Shown here piece by piece: positions 15,276-22,020 of a stretch of DNA of 41,747 nucleotides; position 1 is the stretch's first letter, and every line of letters starts with the position of its first letter. The notes beneath the pieces are model-generated. The model made no database searches. It was given only the letters and a program-made list of their open reading frames with translations, and was not told the DNA's origin. Source of the stretch: an uncultured Prevotellaceae bacterium (GTDB lineage: Bacteria > Bacteroidota > Bacteroidia > Bacteroidales > Bacteroidaceae); contig CACZDV010000026.1 of NCBI GenBank assembly GCA_902780025.1, positions 1 to 41,747 of the forward strand. Direction: 5' to 3'. The translations under genes and the position numbers were made by a program.

Positions 15276-16147
15276 AAAATATTGTTATAGCTGCAGGGTA
15301 TGCTACCCGACTGGGTGAGCTGACGAAGAACTTCCCGAAGCCATTGCTAAAAATCGGGGAGAATACTATCTTAGGAAGGATGTTGGATGATATCGACAGG
15401 ATTCCAGAGATAGATGAGCATATTATTATCACGAACCATAAGTTTGCCGGTATCTTCGAGGAATGGGTGAAGACCCCCTCTGGCTCCCCCTGTTTAGGGG
15501 GAAAATTGGAGGGCGTTGCCGGAAGATGGAAAAAGCCTATCAGAATTATTGATGATGGGACGGAGACGAATGAAACGAGATTAGGGGCGGTGTGCGACCT
15601 GCTGTTGGCTTTGGAGAAAACCTCCTCTAACTCCTCCCCCTGTTTGGGTGGAGAACTGGGAGAAGATACAAAAAACATCGCTCCGAAAATATGTCCTCCC
15701 CCTAAACAGGGGGAGTTAGAGGGGGTCTTGGTCGTCGCTGCCGACAATCTGCTGTTCTTCTCGTTCCAAGAGTTTGTGGACTTTGCCCGTCAGAAGGGTA
15801 CGTCGTGCATCATGTGTCACGAACAGCCGTCGATAGAAAAGCTGCAGCGGACGGGGGTCATCGTTGTCGATGACCAGATGCGGGTGCTGAATATGGAGGA
15901 GAAGCCACAGGTGCCGAAGAGCCACTGGGCCGTCCCACCTTTTTATATTTATCTGAAGAAAGACCTTGACCTGGTGCGACACTCCGTGGAGAACGGCTGT
16001 GGCAAGGATGCCCCCGGCAACCTGGCGCACTATATGGTGGAGCACACCGTGATGCATGCCTGGCCGATGAGTGCCGGACGTTTCGACATCGGGTCGTTAG
16101 ATACGTATTATCAAGCCTGCGAGTTAGCGAGAGAAGGCAGAATCTGA
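15272..16147 (+). CDS. Sugar-1-phosphate nucleotidyltransferase with in-frame repeat insertions
   Basis: A 291-residue NTP_transferase protein. The N-terminus AAGYATRLGELTKNFPKPLL (7-26) is the nucleotide-binding signature; VVAADNLL (154-161) provides the metal-binding Asp. Products are NDP-sugars; with the GHMP kinase upstream it may act on the sugar-1-phosphate made there (inference). Two stretches interrupt the fold: about residues 68-83 (TPSGSPCLGGKLEG) and 117-152 (SSNSSPCLGGELG... CPPPKQGELEG). Both are translations of palindromic repeats; without them the protein would be about 240 residues, normal for this family. The reading frame survives both. Start ATG overlaps the DUF559 stop by 4 nt. 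Confidence 0.87.
   Translation: MKNIVIAAGYATRLGELTKNFPKPLLKIGENTILGRMLDDIDRIPEIDEHIIITNHKFAGIFEEWVKTPSGSPCLGGKLEGVAGRWKKPIRIIDDGTETNETRLGAVCDLLLALEKTSSNSSPCLGGELGEDTKNIAPKICPPPKQGELEGVLVVAADNLLFFSFQEFVDFARQKGTSCIMCHEQPSIEKLQRTGVIVVDDQMRVLNMEEKPQVPKSHWAVPPFYIYLKKDLDLVRHSVENGCGKDAPGNLAHYMVEHTVMHAWPMSAGRFDIGSLDTYYQACELAREGRI
15471..15518 (+). repeat. Palindromic unit inside the nucleotidyltransferase gene (copy 1)
   Basis: A forward unit with outer arm GACCCCCTCTGG, hairpin CTCCCCC-TGTTTA-GGGGGAA, then a degenerate right outer arm (TTGGAGGGCGTT). It is translated in frame as TPSGSPCLGGKLEGV. Confidence 0.85.
15620..15727. repeat. Forward...reverse repeat pair inside the nucleotidyltransferase gene
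   Basis: A forward unit (15620-15656, CTCCTCCCCCTGTTTGGGTGG core) and a reverse unit (15693-15727, CCCCCTAAACAGGGGGAG core, ending GAGGGGGTC) are separated by about 36 nt of spacer. The whole is translated in frame as about 36 residues. Confidence 0.85.
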
Positions 16148-16208
16148 ATTCTGCTTTCCGAGCGTGAGCAGGCTCGACCGCAGGTCAAATTGTAGAGAAG
16201 TATGGAAA

Positions 16209-16321
16209 GACCCCCTCCGACTCCCCCTGTTTAGGGGGAGAGGGTGGGAACTCCAAGAATAATAGATAACAATGAACAACAAAACAAAGAAGTCTCCCTA
16301 AACAGGGAGATTTAGAGGGTC
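16209..16321. repeat. Forward...reverse repeat pair immediately before the epimerase start, with 8-bp direct repeats outside
   Basis: A forward unit (16209-16247) and a reverse unit (16291-16321) flank a 43-nt A-rich spacer. TATGGAAA occurs directly before the left unit (16201-16208) and 2 nt after the right one (16324-16331), where it contains the epimerase ATG. This looks like a target-site duplication. The spacer also holds TGAACAACAAAACAA (16273-16287), 14 of 15 identical to 16341-16355 in the gene. Confidence 0.75.
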
Positions 16322-16324
16322 TCT

Positions 16325-17566
16325 ATGGAAAAGATTGATTTGAACAACAAGACAATTCTTGTGACGGGTGCTGCCGGGTTCATCGGTAGTAATCTGGTGA
16401 AACGTCTGCTCAAGGACGTGAAGGGTGCTACCATCGTGGGCATCGACAATATGAACGACTATTACGATGTGAGTCTGAAGGAATATAGGGTGAAGACCCT
16501 CTCTGACTCCCCCTGTGTAGGGGGAGAATGGACCCTCTCTAACTCCCCCTGTGTAGGGGGAGAATGGACCCCCTCTGACTCCCCCTGTGTAGGGGGAGAA
16601 GGGACCCCCTCTAACTCCCCCTGTGTAGGGGGAGAATATAAAAAGTCCTCCCTAAACAGGGAGGATTTAGGAGGGTCTTCTAAATGGGTTTTCATCAAAG
16701 GCGACATCGCCGACAAGTCGTTGATTGACAAGCTGTTTGAGGAATACCAGTTTAATATTGTGGTGAACCTCGCAGCCCAGGCAGGTGTCCGCTACTCCAT
16801 CACCAATCCCGATGCCTATATCCAGTCGAACCTCATTGGATTCTACAATATCTTGGAGGCTTGCCGCCATCTTCCCCCTAAACAGGGGGACCGAGGGGGT
16901 CTCGAGCATCTGGTCTATGCCAGTTCTTCGTCCGTCTACGGCGGTAACAAGAAAGTGCCGTTCAGTACCGACGACAAGGTGGACAACCCTGTGTCGTTGT
17001 ATGCCGCTACAAAGAAGTCGAACGAACTGATGGCCCATGCCTATTCCAAGCTCTATAACATCCCCTCTACGGGACTCCGCTTTTTTACGGTCTACGGTCC
17101 TGCCGGTCGTCCTGATATGGCCTACTTCGGCTTTACCAACAAGCTTCGCAAAGGCGACACTATCCAGATATTTAATTATGGCAACTGCAAGCGTGACTTC
17201 ACCTATGTGGACGACATCGTTGAGGGGGTGGTACGCATCATGCAGGGAGCACCCGAGAAGCGGGTAGGGGAGGACGGTCTGCCCTTGCCGCCCTACGCCG
17301 TATATAATATAGGTAATAACCAGCCCGAGAACCTGCTGACGTTTGTCGACATCCTGCAGCAGGAACTCATCAGGGCCAAGGTGCTGCCCGAGGACTACGA
17401 CTTCGAGGCCCACAAGCAACTGGTGCCGATGCAGCCGGGCGACGTCCCCGTCACCTATGCCGACACCAGTGCCCTGGAGCGCGACTTCGGTTTCAAGCCC
17501 TCCACCTCGCTCCGCGACGGTCTCAGGGCCTTTGCTGAGTGGTATGCCGAGTTCTATAAGGATTAG
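16325..17566 (+). CDS. UDP-glucuronate 4-epimerase-like SDR with large in-frame repeat insertions
   Basis: A 413-residue extended SDR epimerase: NAD loop TGAAGFIGS (14-22), AAQAGVRYSITNP (150-162) characteristic of the CapI/UDP-GlcA 4-epimerase group, SSSSVYGG (200-207), the Y226-x3-K230 pair in YAATK and RFFTVYGP later. It interconverts UDP-GlcA and UDP-GalA (family inference). The family is usually about 340-350 residues. Here residues 58-119 are four tandem copies of T(L/P)S(N/D)SPCVGGE(W/G) plus KSSLNREDLGGSS, and 183-192 are LPPKQGDRGG, all repeat-encoded. They fall after the second strand region and just before a core strand (LEHLVYASS). All catalytic residues remain, so it may be functional. 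Confidence 0.9.
   Translation: MEKIDLNNKTILVTGAAGFIGSNLVKRLLKDVKGATIVGIDNMNDYYDVSLKEYRVKTLSDSPCVGGEWTLSNSPCVGGEWTPSDSPCVGGEGTPSNSPCVGGEYKKSSLNREDLGGSSKWVFIKGDIADKSLIDKLFEEYQFNIVVNLAAQAGVRYSITNPDAYIQSNLIGFYNILEACRHLPPKQGDRGGLEHLVYASSSSVYGGNKKVPFSTDDKVDNPVSLYAATKKSNELMAHAYSKLYNIPSTGLRFFTVYGPAGRPDMAYFGFTNKLRKGDTIQIFNYGNCKRDFTYVDDIVEGVVRIMQGAPEKRVGEDGLPLPPYAVYNIGNNQPENLLTFVDILQQELIRAKVLPEDYDFEAHKQLVPMQPGDVPVTYADTSALERDFGFKPSTSLRDGLRAFAEWYAEFYKD
16495..16677. repeat. Four tandem 36-bp forward units plus one reverse unit inside the epimerase gene
   Basis: Forward units start at 16495, 16531, 16567 and 16603, an exact 36-bp period, each with CTCCCCCTGTGTAGGGGGAG. The reverse unit occupies 16645-16677. 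As 36 is a multiple of 3, each unit adds the same 12 residues. The complementary strand is also open through the units (SPPTQGELEGVH-like). There are no unique spacers between the units. Confidence 0.92.
16872..16901 (-). repeat. Single reverse palindromic unit inside the epimerase gene
   Basis: TTCCCCCTAAACAGGGGGA plus outer arm GAGGGGGTC. It is translated in frame as LPPKQGDRGG between EACRH and LEHLVYASS, which are normally almost adjacent in the family. Confidence 0.85.
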
Positions 17567-17569
17567 TTG

Positions 17570-18649
17570 ATGACGACAGCAATCACAGAGAAGTTCTTTG
17601 AACTATTGCGATACACCTTAGGGGAGCAGACCGATGCTCCCCTAATTTCGCTTGAGGAATGGGACGTCCTGAACACGATGGCTACGGAGCAGTCGTTGTT
17701 AGGCGTCTTCTACGATGGTTTGCAACGCCTGTCCAAGGAGGTGCAGTTGCCGGAGGAAACCGTCTTGCTCTGGTTTGTACAAAACGAGCAGATTGTCGGG
17801 ACCAACCGGGCGGTTGATGCTGCAGTCATCAAGGTGGCCAGACGCTTTGCCAAACGGGGCTATGGCTGTTGCCTGCTGAAAGGTCAGGGCAATGCCTTGA
17901 TGTATCCGCGGCCTTCGGCTCGCACCTCGGGCGACATTGATATGTGGGTGATGGCTCCGGTGCGCAGCCTTATCCATATGGCAAAGAAAGCGATGGAAGA
18001 TGCCCGCCCCATGTACCACCATGTGGAGTTCTGTCCTGTCGGCGACATTCCCGTTGAGGTCCACTATCGTCCGTCGTTCATGAACAACCTGATTCATGAC
18101 CACCGGCTGCAGCGGTGGTTCCGCCAGATGGCCGACAGTCAGTGTAATCATCAGGTGGATTTGCCCGACGGTGTGGGGACGGTCGGTGTTCCCACCAATG
18201 ACTTCAACCGTATCTTCCAGATGGCCCATATCTCCAACCATGTCATTCACGAGGGTATCGGCCTGCGCCAGTTGCTGGACTATTATTACCTGTTGAAGCA
18301 AGGCTTCACGCAGGAGGAGAGACTCCATGACGAGGAGTTGCTGCGACGTTTCGGTCTTTACACGATGGCTCAGGCTGTGATGTACGTGCTGAAGGAGGCC
18401 TTCGGCATGAAGGATACCGAACTGCTGGTGAAGGCTGACGAACGGCGTGGGCGTTTTCTGCTGAAGGAGATACTGACGGCAGGAAACTTCGGACAATACG
18501 ACCCGCGGTTAGCCGACAGCCATAGCCAACTCGCCAAGAATGTGCAGCGGTTGCGGCGTGACGTGCGCTTCCTCCGTTACTTCCCGTCAGAGTGTCTGTG
18601 GGAGCCGATTTTCAGGTGGTATCACTTTTTTTGGCGTCTTTTCCATTAA
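17570..18649 (+). CDS. Uncharacterised nucleotidyltransferase-fold protein (NTP_transf_5 type)
   Basis: The 359-residue protein has a nucleotidyltransferase-fold motif CLLKGQGNALMYP followed by TSGDIDMWV, whose two Asp (D122, D124) would bind metal. This matches the NTP_transf_5 family (PF14907), often found in polysaccharide and peptide-modification loci; substrate unknown. The C-terminal half is helical and rich in aromatic residues. The start ATG lies 4 nt after the epimerase stop, so the genes are co-transcribed. No membrane segment is visible. Confidence 0.75.
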   Translation: MTTAITEKFFELLRYTLGEQTDAPLISLEEWDVLNTMATEQSLLGVFYDGLQRLSKEVQLPEETVLLWFVQNEQIVGTNRAVDAAVIKVARRFAKRGYGCCLLKGQGNALMYPRPSARTSGDIDMWVMAPVRSLIHMAKKAMEDARPMYHHVEFCPVGDIPVEVHYRPSFMNNLIHDHRLQRWFRQMADSQCNHQVDLPDGVGTVGVPTNDFNRIFQMAHISNHVIHEGIGLRQLLDYYYLLKQGFTQEERLHDEELLRRFGLYTMAQAVMYVLKEAFGMKDTELLVKADERRGRFLLKEILTAGNFGQYDPRLADSHSQLAKNVQRLRRDVRFLRYFPSECLWEPIFRWYHFFWRLFH

Positions 18650-18663
18650 TATCTTCTTTTTCT

Positions 18664-18694
18664 TTTGTAGTTATAGAATTTATTTGTACCTTTG
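18664..18694 (+). promoter_or_regulatory. Promoter (TTTG - 19 nt - TACCTTTG) for the WcaJ-type gene
   Basis: TTTG at 18664-18667 and TACCTTTG at 18687-18694 form a textbook Bacteroidota promoter, only about 8 nt before the ATG at 18703. The transcript would therefore be almost leaderless, unless translation starts at the in-frame ATG at 18742. Confidence 0.75.
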
Positions 18695-18702
18695 CCGGCG
18701 GA

Positions 18703-20097
18703 ATGGGAAATAACAATAGAAGTAATGGCCTCATCAAGTGGATGGTTGTCCTGATAGACATAATTGTGCTGAATGTCATCTTGGTACAATTCGTCCATCG
18801 TAGTCCACTGATGTCAACCTGGATGGCTGACAGGATAGAGGTGTTTTTCCTGGTCTGCAATCTGGCGCTGTTAGCCAGCGAGTATCGTTTTGGCACCATC
18901 ATCCACAAGCGAATGGTATCGGCCGGTGATGTGCTGAGACGCGTGACGGAGATGATTGTATGTCAGACGGGGCTGTCCTATCTACTGCTGAAGGTTGTTG
19001 ACCTCAAGGCTCCTGTAGGCTGGCTGTTGTTGACCATCGCTGTTACCTTCTTCCTTACGCTTGTTGTCCTCCGACTTATTGAACGTCTAGCCGTCAAGCG
19101 CTACCGACTGATGGGACGCAACACCCGGACGATGACCTTTGTGGGTAGCGATCCGGAACTGCAGAATATCTATAAGCGGCTGGTGGCTAACCCCACCACG
19201 GGTTACCGGTTGTTAGGCTACTATGGCGAACCACAAAACTGGCAGTTTGAGTGGCTGAACTCGCTGGACTACTTTGTTGACAATCTGGATCATCCCGAGA
19301 AACTGACATTCGGTGATGAGATGTATGTCTGTATCTCGCGTCGTGAACGTGACAAGGTGAGACGCATCGCCAACTTCTGCGATCAGCACATGATCATGTT
19401 CTATTATGTTCCTGTGTCGATTGAGACCATGGGCGTCAGGCTGAAGCGTGAGCTGATAGACGATATTGAGGTATTCTCCAGGTATCAGAACCCGTTGCTC
19501 AACCCTACCAACAAGTTCTTGAAGCGGGCGTTCGACATCGTTGTCGCTATATTGGCAATACTGGTTATGCTGCCCTTGCTGCCTATCATTGCCGTGGCAA
19601 TCAGGATTCAAAGCCCGGGACCCATCTTCTTCAAGCAGTTGCGTACAGGTCTTGACGGAAAGTTTTTTGAGATGTACAAGTTCCGCTCCATGCATGTCAA
19701 CGACGATGCCGACCGTGTGCAGGCTACAAGGGACGACCCCCGCAAGTTCCCCTTCGGCAACTTCATGCGTAAGTCGAATATCGACGAGTTGCCACAGTTC
19801 TGGAATGTGCTTAAGGGAGAAATGTCCGTCGTCGGCCCGCGTCCTCACATGTTGGCCCATACTGATATGTACTCACAGCTGATCGACAAGTTCATGGTGC
19901 GCCACTTCGTGAAGCCTGGTGTCACGGGCTGGGCTCAGGTGACGGGCTTCCGTGGTGAGACTCACGAGCTGTGGCAGATGGAAGGACGGGTGAAGCGTGA
20001 TATCTGGTATATGGAGAACTGGAGCATCTGGCTCGATATACGTATTATCTGGCTTACGTTCAAGACGTTCTTCGTTCATGATAAAAATGCTTTTTAA
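18703..20097 (+). CDS. WcaJ-type undecaprenyl-phosphate glycosyl-1-phosphate transferase (long form)
   Basis: The 464-residue protein has about four N-terminal membrane helices, a CoA-binding-like linker, a fifth helix (VVAILAILVMLPLLPIIAVAI) and the catalytic sugar-transferase domain with KFRSM, the Asp-Glu of DELPQFWNVLKGEMS and VVGPRP. It starts a polysaccharide repeat unit by loading a hexose-phosphate on undecaprenyl phosphate; in this family glucose or galactose is usual. It is the second initiating transferase in the locus, after the short one at 692. Its own promoter lies just upstream. The upstream in-frame region to 18592 overlaps the previous gene and the promoter and is rejected as coding. 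Confidence 0.9.
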   Translation: MGNNNRSNGLIKWMVVLIDIIVLNVILVQFVHRSPLMSTWMADRIEVFFLVCNLALLASEYRFGTIIHKRMVSAGDVLRRVTEMIVCQTGLSYLLLKVVDLKAPVGWLLLTIAVTFFLTLVVLRLIERLAVKRYRLMGRNTRTMTFVGSDPELQNIYKRLVANPTTGYRLLGYYGEPQNWQFEWLNSLDYFVDNLDHPEKLTFGDEMYVCISRRERDKVRRIANFCDQHMIMFYYVPVSIETMGVRLKRELIDDIEVFSRYQNPLLNPTNKFLKRAFDIVVAILAILVMLPLLPIIAVAIRIQSPGPIFFKQLRTGLDGKFFEMYKFRSMHVNDDADRVQATRDDPRKFPFGNFMRKSNIDELPQFWNVLKGEMSVVGPRPHMLAHTDMYSQLIDKFMVRHFVKPGVTGWAQVTGFRGETHELWQMEGRVKRDIWYMENWSIWLDIRIIWLTFKTFFVHDKNAF

Positions 20098-20127
20098 CCA
20101 ACGATAGAATTCCCCCTGACAAAGACT

Positions 20128-20604
20128 ATGATTTCCGTTATTGCCGCCGTGGCCCGCAACCGTGCCATCGGCTATCAGAACAAGCTCATTTACTGGCTGC
20201 CTAACGACCTGAAGCGGTTTAAGGCGCTGACCACGGGACACACCATCATCATGGGGCGTAATACCTACCTGTCGCTGCCCAAGGGCGCACTGCCAAACCG
20301 TCGGAATATCGTGCTGAGCCGTATGCAACGCGACTTCCCCGGCTGCGATACCTATGCATCGCTGAAGGAAGCCCTGACTCATTGTTCGCCCGACGAGGAT
20401 ATCTATATAATAGGTGGAGCCAGTGTCTATCGGCAGGCACTACCCTTGGCTGACCGTCTGTGTCTGACGGAGATTGATGATACGCCTGCTGATGCTGATA
20501 CGTTCTTTCCTGATTACAGCGACTGGCGGGAGGTCAGTCGTGAGGAGCATGATACGGACGAGCGTCATGCCTTCCGTTATGCTTTCGTCGATTATCTACG
20601 GTAA
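20128..20604 (+). CDS. folA: Dihydrofolate reductase
   Basis: A 158-residue DHFR: N-terminal ISVIAAVARNRAIGYQN, the substrate-binding carboxylate D27 in LPNDLKRFK, IIMGRNTYLSLP and IYIIGGASVY. It reduces dihydrofolate with NADPH in the cytosol. It follows the WcaJ gene by 30 nt without a visible promoter and probably shares its transcript. The usual Trp before the LP motif is displaced (IYWLPND), but the length and motifs are standard. A short heptamer-like stretch (TCACTCTTCACTCTT) follows the stop. Confidence 0.92.
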   Translation: MISVIAAVARNRAIGYQNKLIYWLPNDLKRFKALTTGHTIIMGRNTYLSLPKGALPNRRNIVLSRMQRDFPGCDTYASLKEALTHCSPDEDIYIIGGASVYRQALPLADRLCLTEIDDTPADADTFFPDYSDWREVSREEHDTDERHAFRYAFVDYLR

Positions 20605-20628
20605 TCACTCTTCACTCTTGACTTCGTC

Positions 20629-20691
20629 GACTTTCCTCACGCTCGGCCATTTGCAAGCGAGCTTGCATGGCCCTCGCTTAATCGGAAAGTT
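20629..20691. repeat. Nested long palindrome between folA and exbD (convergent ends)
   Basis: The inner arms GGCCAT-tt-GCAAGC / GCTTGC-ATGGCC (20645-20672) are perfect apart from a 2-nt bulge. The outer arms GACTTTCC (20629) and GGAAAGTT (20684) match at 7 of 8. It overlaps the last codons of the exbD gene. A terminator for both convergent operons is possible, but there is no T-run. Confidence 0.7.
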
Positions 20692-21157
20692 CACCCTTCA
20701 CTTTCTTCTCCGTTGCCGCATAGCTCACGTTAAGGGCATACGACTTGCGCAGGGCCTGTTTCACCTCGTTGATGATGGACATGGGCACGTCGCGGTCAGC
20801 CTCGATGCTGACGGTCAGGCGTTCCTGATCCTCGGGTGACATATGGCGGCGCTCATGGTCAATGAACTGGGCAATCTCGTTGGCCGTTGCCAACTGGTTG
20901 TTCAGCTGTATGCGGTAATGATCGGTGGAACCATCTATCGGCAGTCCGATGTAGATGTGTACCACCGATGATTTGTGTTGCGCTTTCTCCACTTCCGTTC
21001 CGGCAGGCACCTGATACTGCACCTGCTTTTCCACGTCCCTCATGTGAGTGACAATCATAAAGAAGAAAAGCACGGTGAAGATAAGGTCAGGCAGCGATGC
21101 CATGTTCAGTGCCGGCACACTGTGGTCGGGACGGTGGAACTGGCGACGCATCCTCAT
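20678..21157 (-). CDS. ExbD/TolR-type biopolymer transport protein (second copy)
   Basis: A 159-residue protein with one N-terminal membrane helix (DLIFTVLFFFMIVTHM, about 24-39, with the functional Asp at its start) and a periplasmic ExbD domain. It works with ExbB as the proton-driven stator that energises TonB or Tol. It overlaps the preceding exbD by ATGA. A second ATG 6 nt in (21151) is an alternative start. The C-terminal codons lie in the outer arm of a long palindrome. Confidence 0.88.
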   Translation of the reverse strand: MRMRRQFHRPDHSVPALNMASLPDLIFTVLFFFMIVTHMRDVEKQVQYQVPAGTEVEKAQHKSSVVHIYIGLPIDGSTDHYRIQLNNQLATANEIAQFIDHERRHMSPEDQERLTVSIEADRDVPMSIINEVKQALRKSYALNVSYAATEKKVKGELSD

Positions 21158-21663
21158 GGCCGGCCTCCTTTCTCTCTATCTACAATCCTCTCTCCTCTGG
21201 AGTATTCTCTCTCCTCTCTCCTCTCTCCTCTCTCCTCTACAACCTCACTGATACGAGGTGAACACTTCAATGGCTTGTAGGCTGCCACCAAGGCATTCTG
21301 CAGCTGGAAGTAGTCGTTGTATTTCGTGTCGGGACTGGTCTTGATGGCCACCACACGGTGCTTGGGGTTGACAGCCGCAAACTGGCGCACCTCCTGTTGA
21401 ATCTCCTGCAGGGTAGTGGTCTTGCCGTCGAGTGTCATCGTTCCGTTGGCATCCAGTTCAATGGTCAGGATGTCGCTGTCCAGTATGTCAGCCACCTGCT
21501 CCTGGTCCTGGGGTGGTGGGGGGAGCTGCCGTTTCAGTCCCTTTCCGGAGTCCATCGACGAGGTCACCAGAAAGAAGATCAACAGCATGAACGAGATGTC
21601 GGCTGTCGATGACGTGTTCAGCGACGGAACTTCGCCGCTACGACGATGGCGGAACATAGACAT
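21154..21663 (-). CDS. ExbD/TolR-type biopolymer transport protein (first copy)
   Basis: A 169-residue protein starting MSMFRHRRSGEVPSLNTSST, with the membrane helix ADISFMLLIFFLVTSSMD (about 17-34) carrying the conserved Asp, and a periplasmic domain. The last about 30 residues (EERGERREEREYSRGERIVDREKG) are highly charged and coded by a GGAGAGA heptamer array, so the natural C-terminus has probably been extended by repeat growth. The start used overlaps the upstream gene by 46 nt; ATG at 21657 is also possible. Confidence 0.85.
   Translation of the reverse strand: MSMFRHRRSGEVPSLNTSSTADISFMLLIFFLVTSSMDSGKGLKRQLPPPPQDQEQVADILDSDILTIELDANGTMTLDGKTTTLQEIQQEVRQFAAVNPKHRVVAIKTSPDTKYNDYFQLQNALVAAYKPLKCSPRISEVVEERGERREEREYSRGERIVDREKGGRP
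21187..21238 (-). repeat. GGAGAGA heptamer array within the exbD 3' end
   Basis: On the minus strand this reads as successive GGAGAGA units interrupted by AATACTCCAGA. It encodes the charged tail of ExbD. The same heptamer occurs inside tatD (26781-26815). Confidence 0.85.
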
Positions 21664-21959
21664 ATCAGCAGGATGGATGAAAAGATGAACATGTCGGTGA
21701 GGCGTAGCCACAGGGTATCAGTAAAGGGCTTTCCGTTGCTGACAACGGGCTGGGTAGAAGCCAGCAGGTAGGTGAGCAGCAGCACGACGGCCACCACTCC
21801 GGCAGTGATGTAGCCCAACATCGACGTGCGACGCGAGGCCAAGGGGTCGTCCGTCCTCTCATGGGTTTGCACACCATGAATGGCCGACCACACTGCTACA
21901 GCCGTAGCAACCACCAACAGCAGATAAACTGCCCAGAGTACAATATCAATGTATAGCAC
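21618..21959 (-). CDS. Small three-helix membrane protein between exbB and exbD
   Basis: The 113-residue protein has three hydrophobic segments (about 5-24, 49-67, 89-108) and no recognised motif. It sits between exbB and exbD in what appears to be one operon, so a role in the ExbB-ExbD complex is likely by context only. The start is GTG at 21959; no ATG is available until residue 47. Its last 46 nt overlap the exbD start, arguing for translational coupling. Confidence 0.7.
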   Translation of the reverse strand: MLYIDIVLWAVYLLLVVATAVAVWSAIHGVQTHERTDDPLASRRTSMLGYITAGVVAVVLLLTYLLASTQPVVSNGKPFTDTLWLRLTDMFIFSSILLICLCSAIVVAAKFRR

Positions 21960-21961
21960 CT

Positions 21962-22020
21962 CTTACCTTTCTACTTTTTTACCTTTTTACTTTTTTACTT
22001 TCTTACCTTTTTACTTTTCT
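21962..22020 (-). repeat. GTAAAAA/GTAAGAA-type purine repeat after exbB
   Basis: On the minus strand, 7-8 nt units such as AAAAGTAAAAAGGTAAGAAA follow the exbB stop, whose TAG is the first unit. Almost every unit contains TAA or TAG. Confidence 0.75.

Noticed and set aside
16495-16638. Four 36-bp palindromic repeats resembling a CRISPR array by unit length
   Set aside because: The units are directly adjacent with no unique spacers, lie inside a coding sequence, and no cas gene is present.
18592-18702. N-terminal extension of the WcaJ-type protein
   Set aside because: This stretch overlaps the end of the previous gene and contains the promoter TTTG-N19-TACCTTTG; a start upstream of it could not use that promoter.
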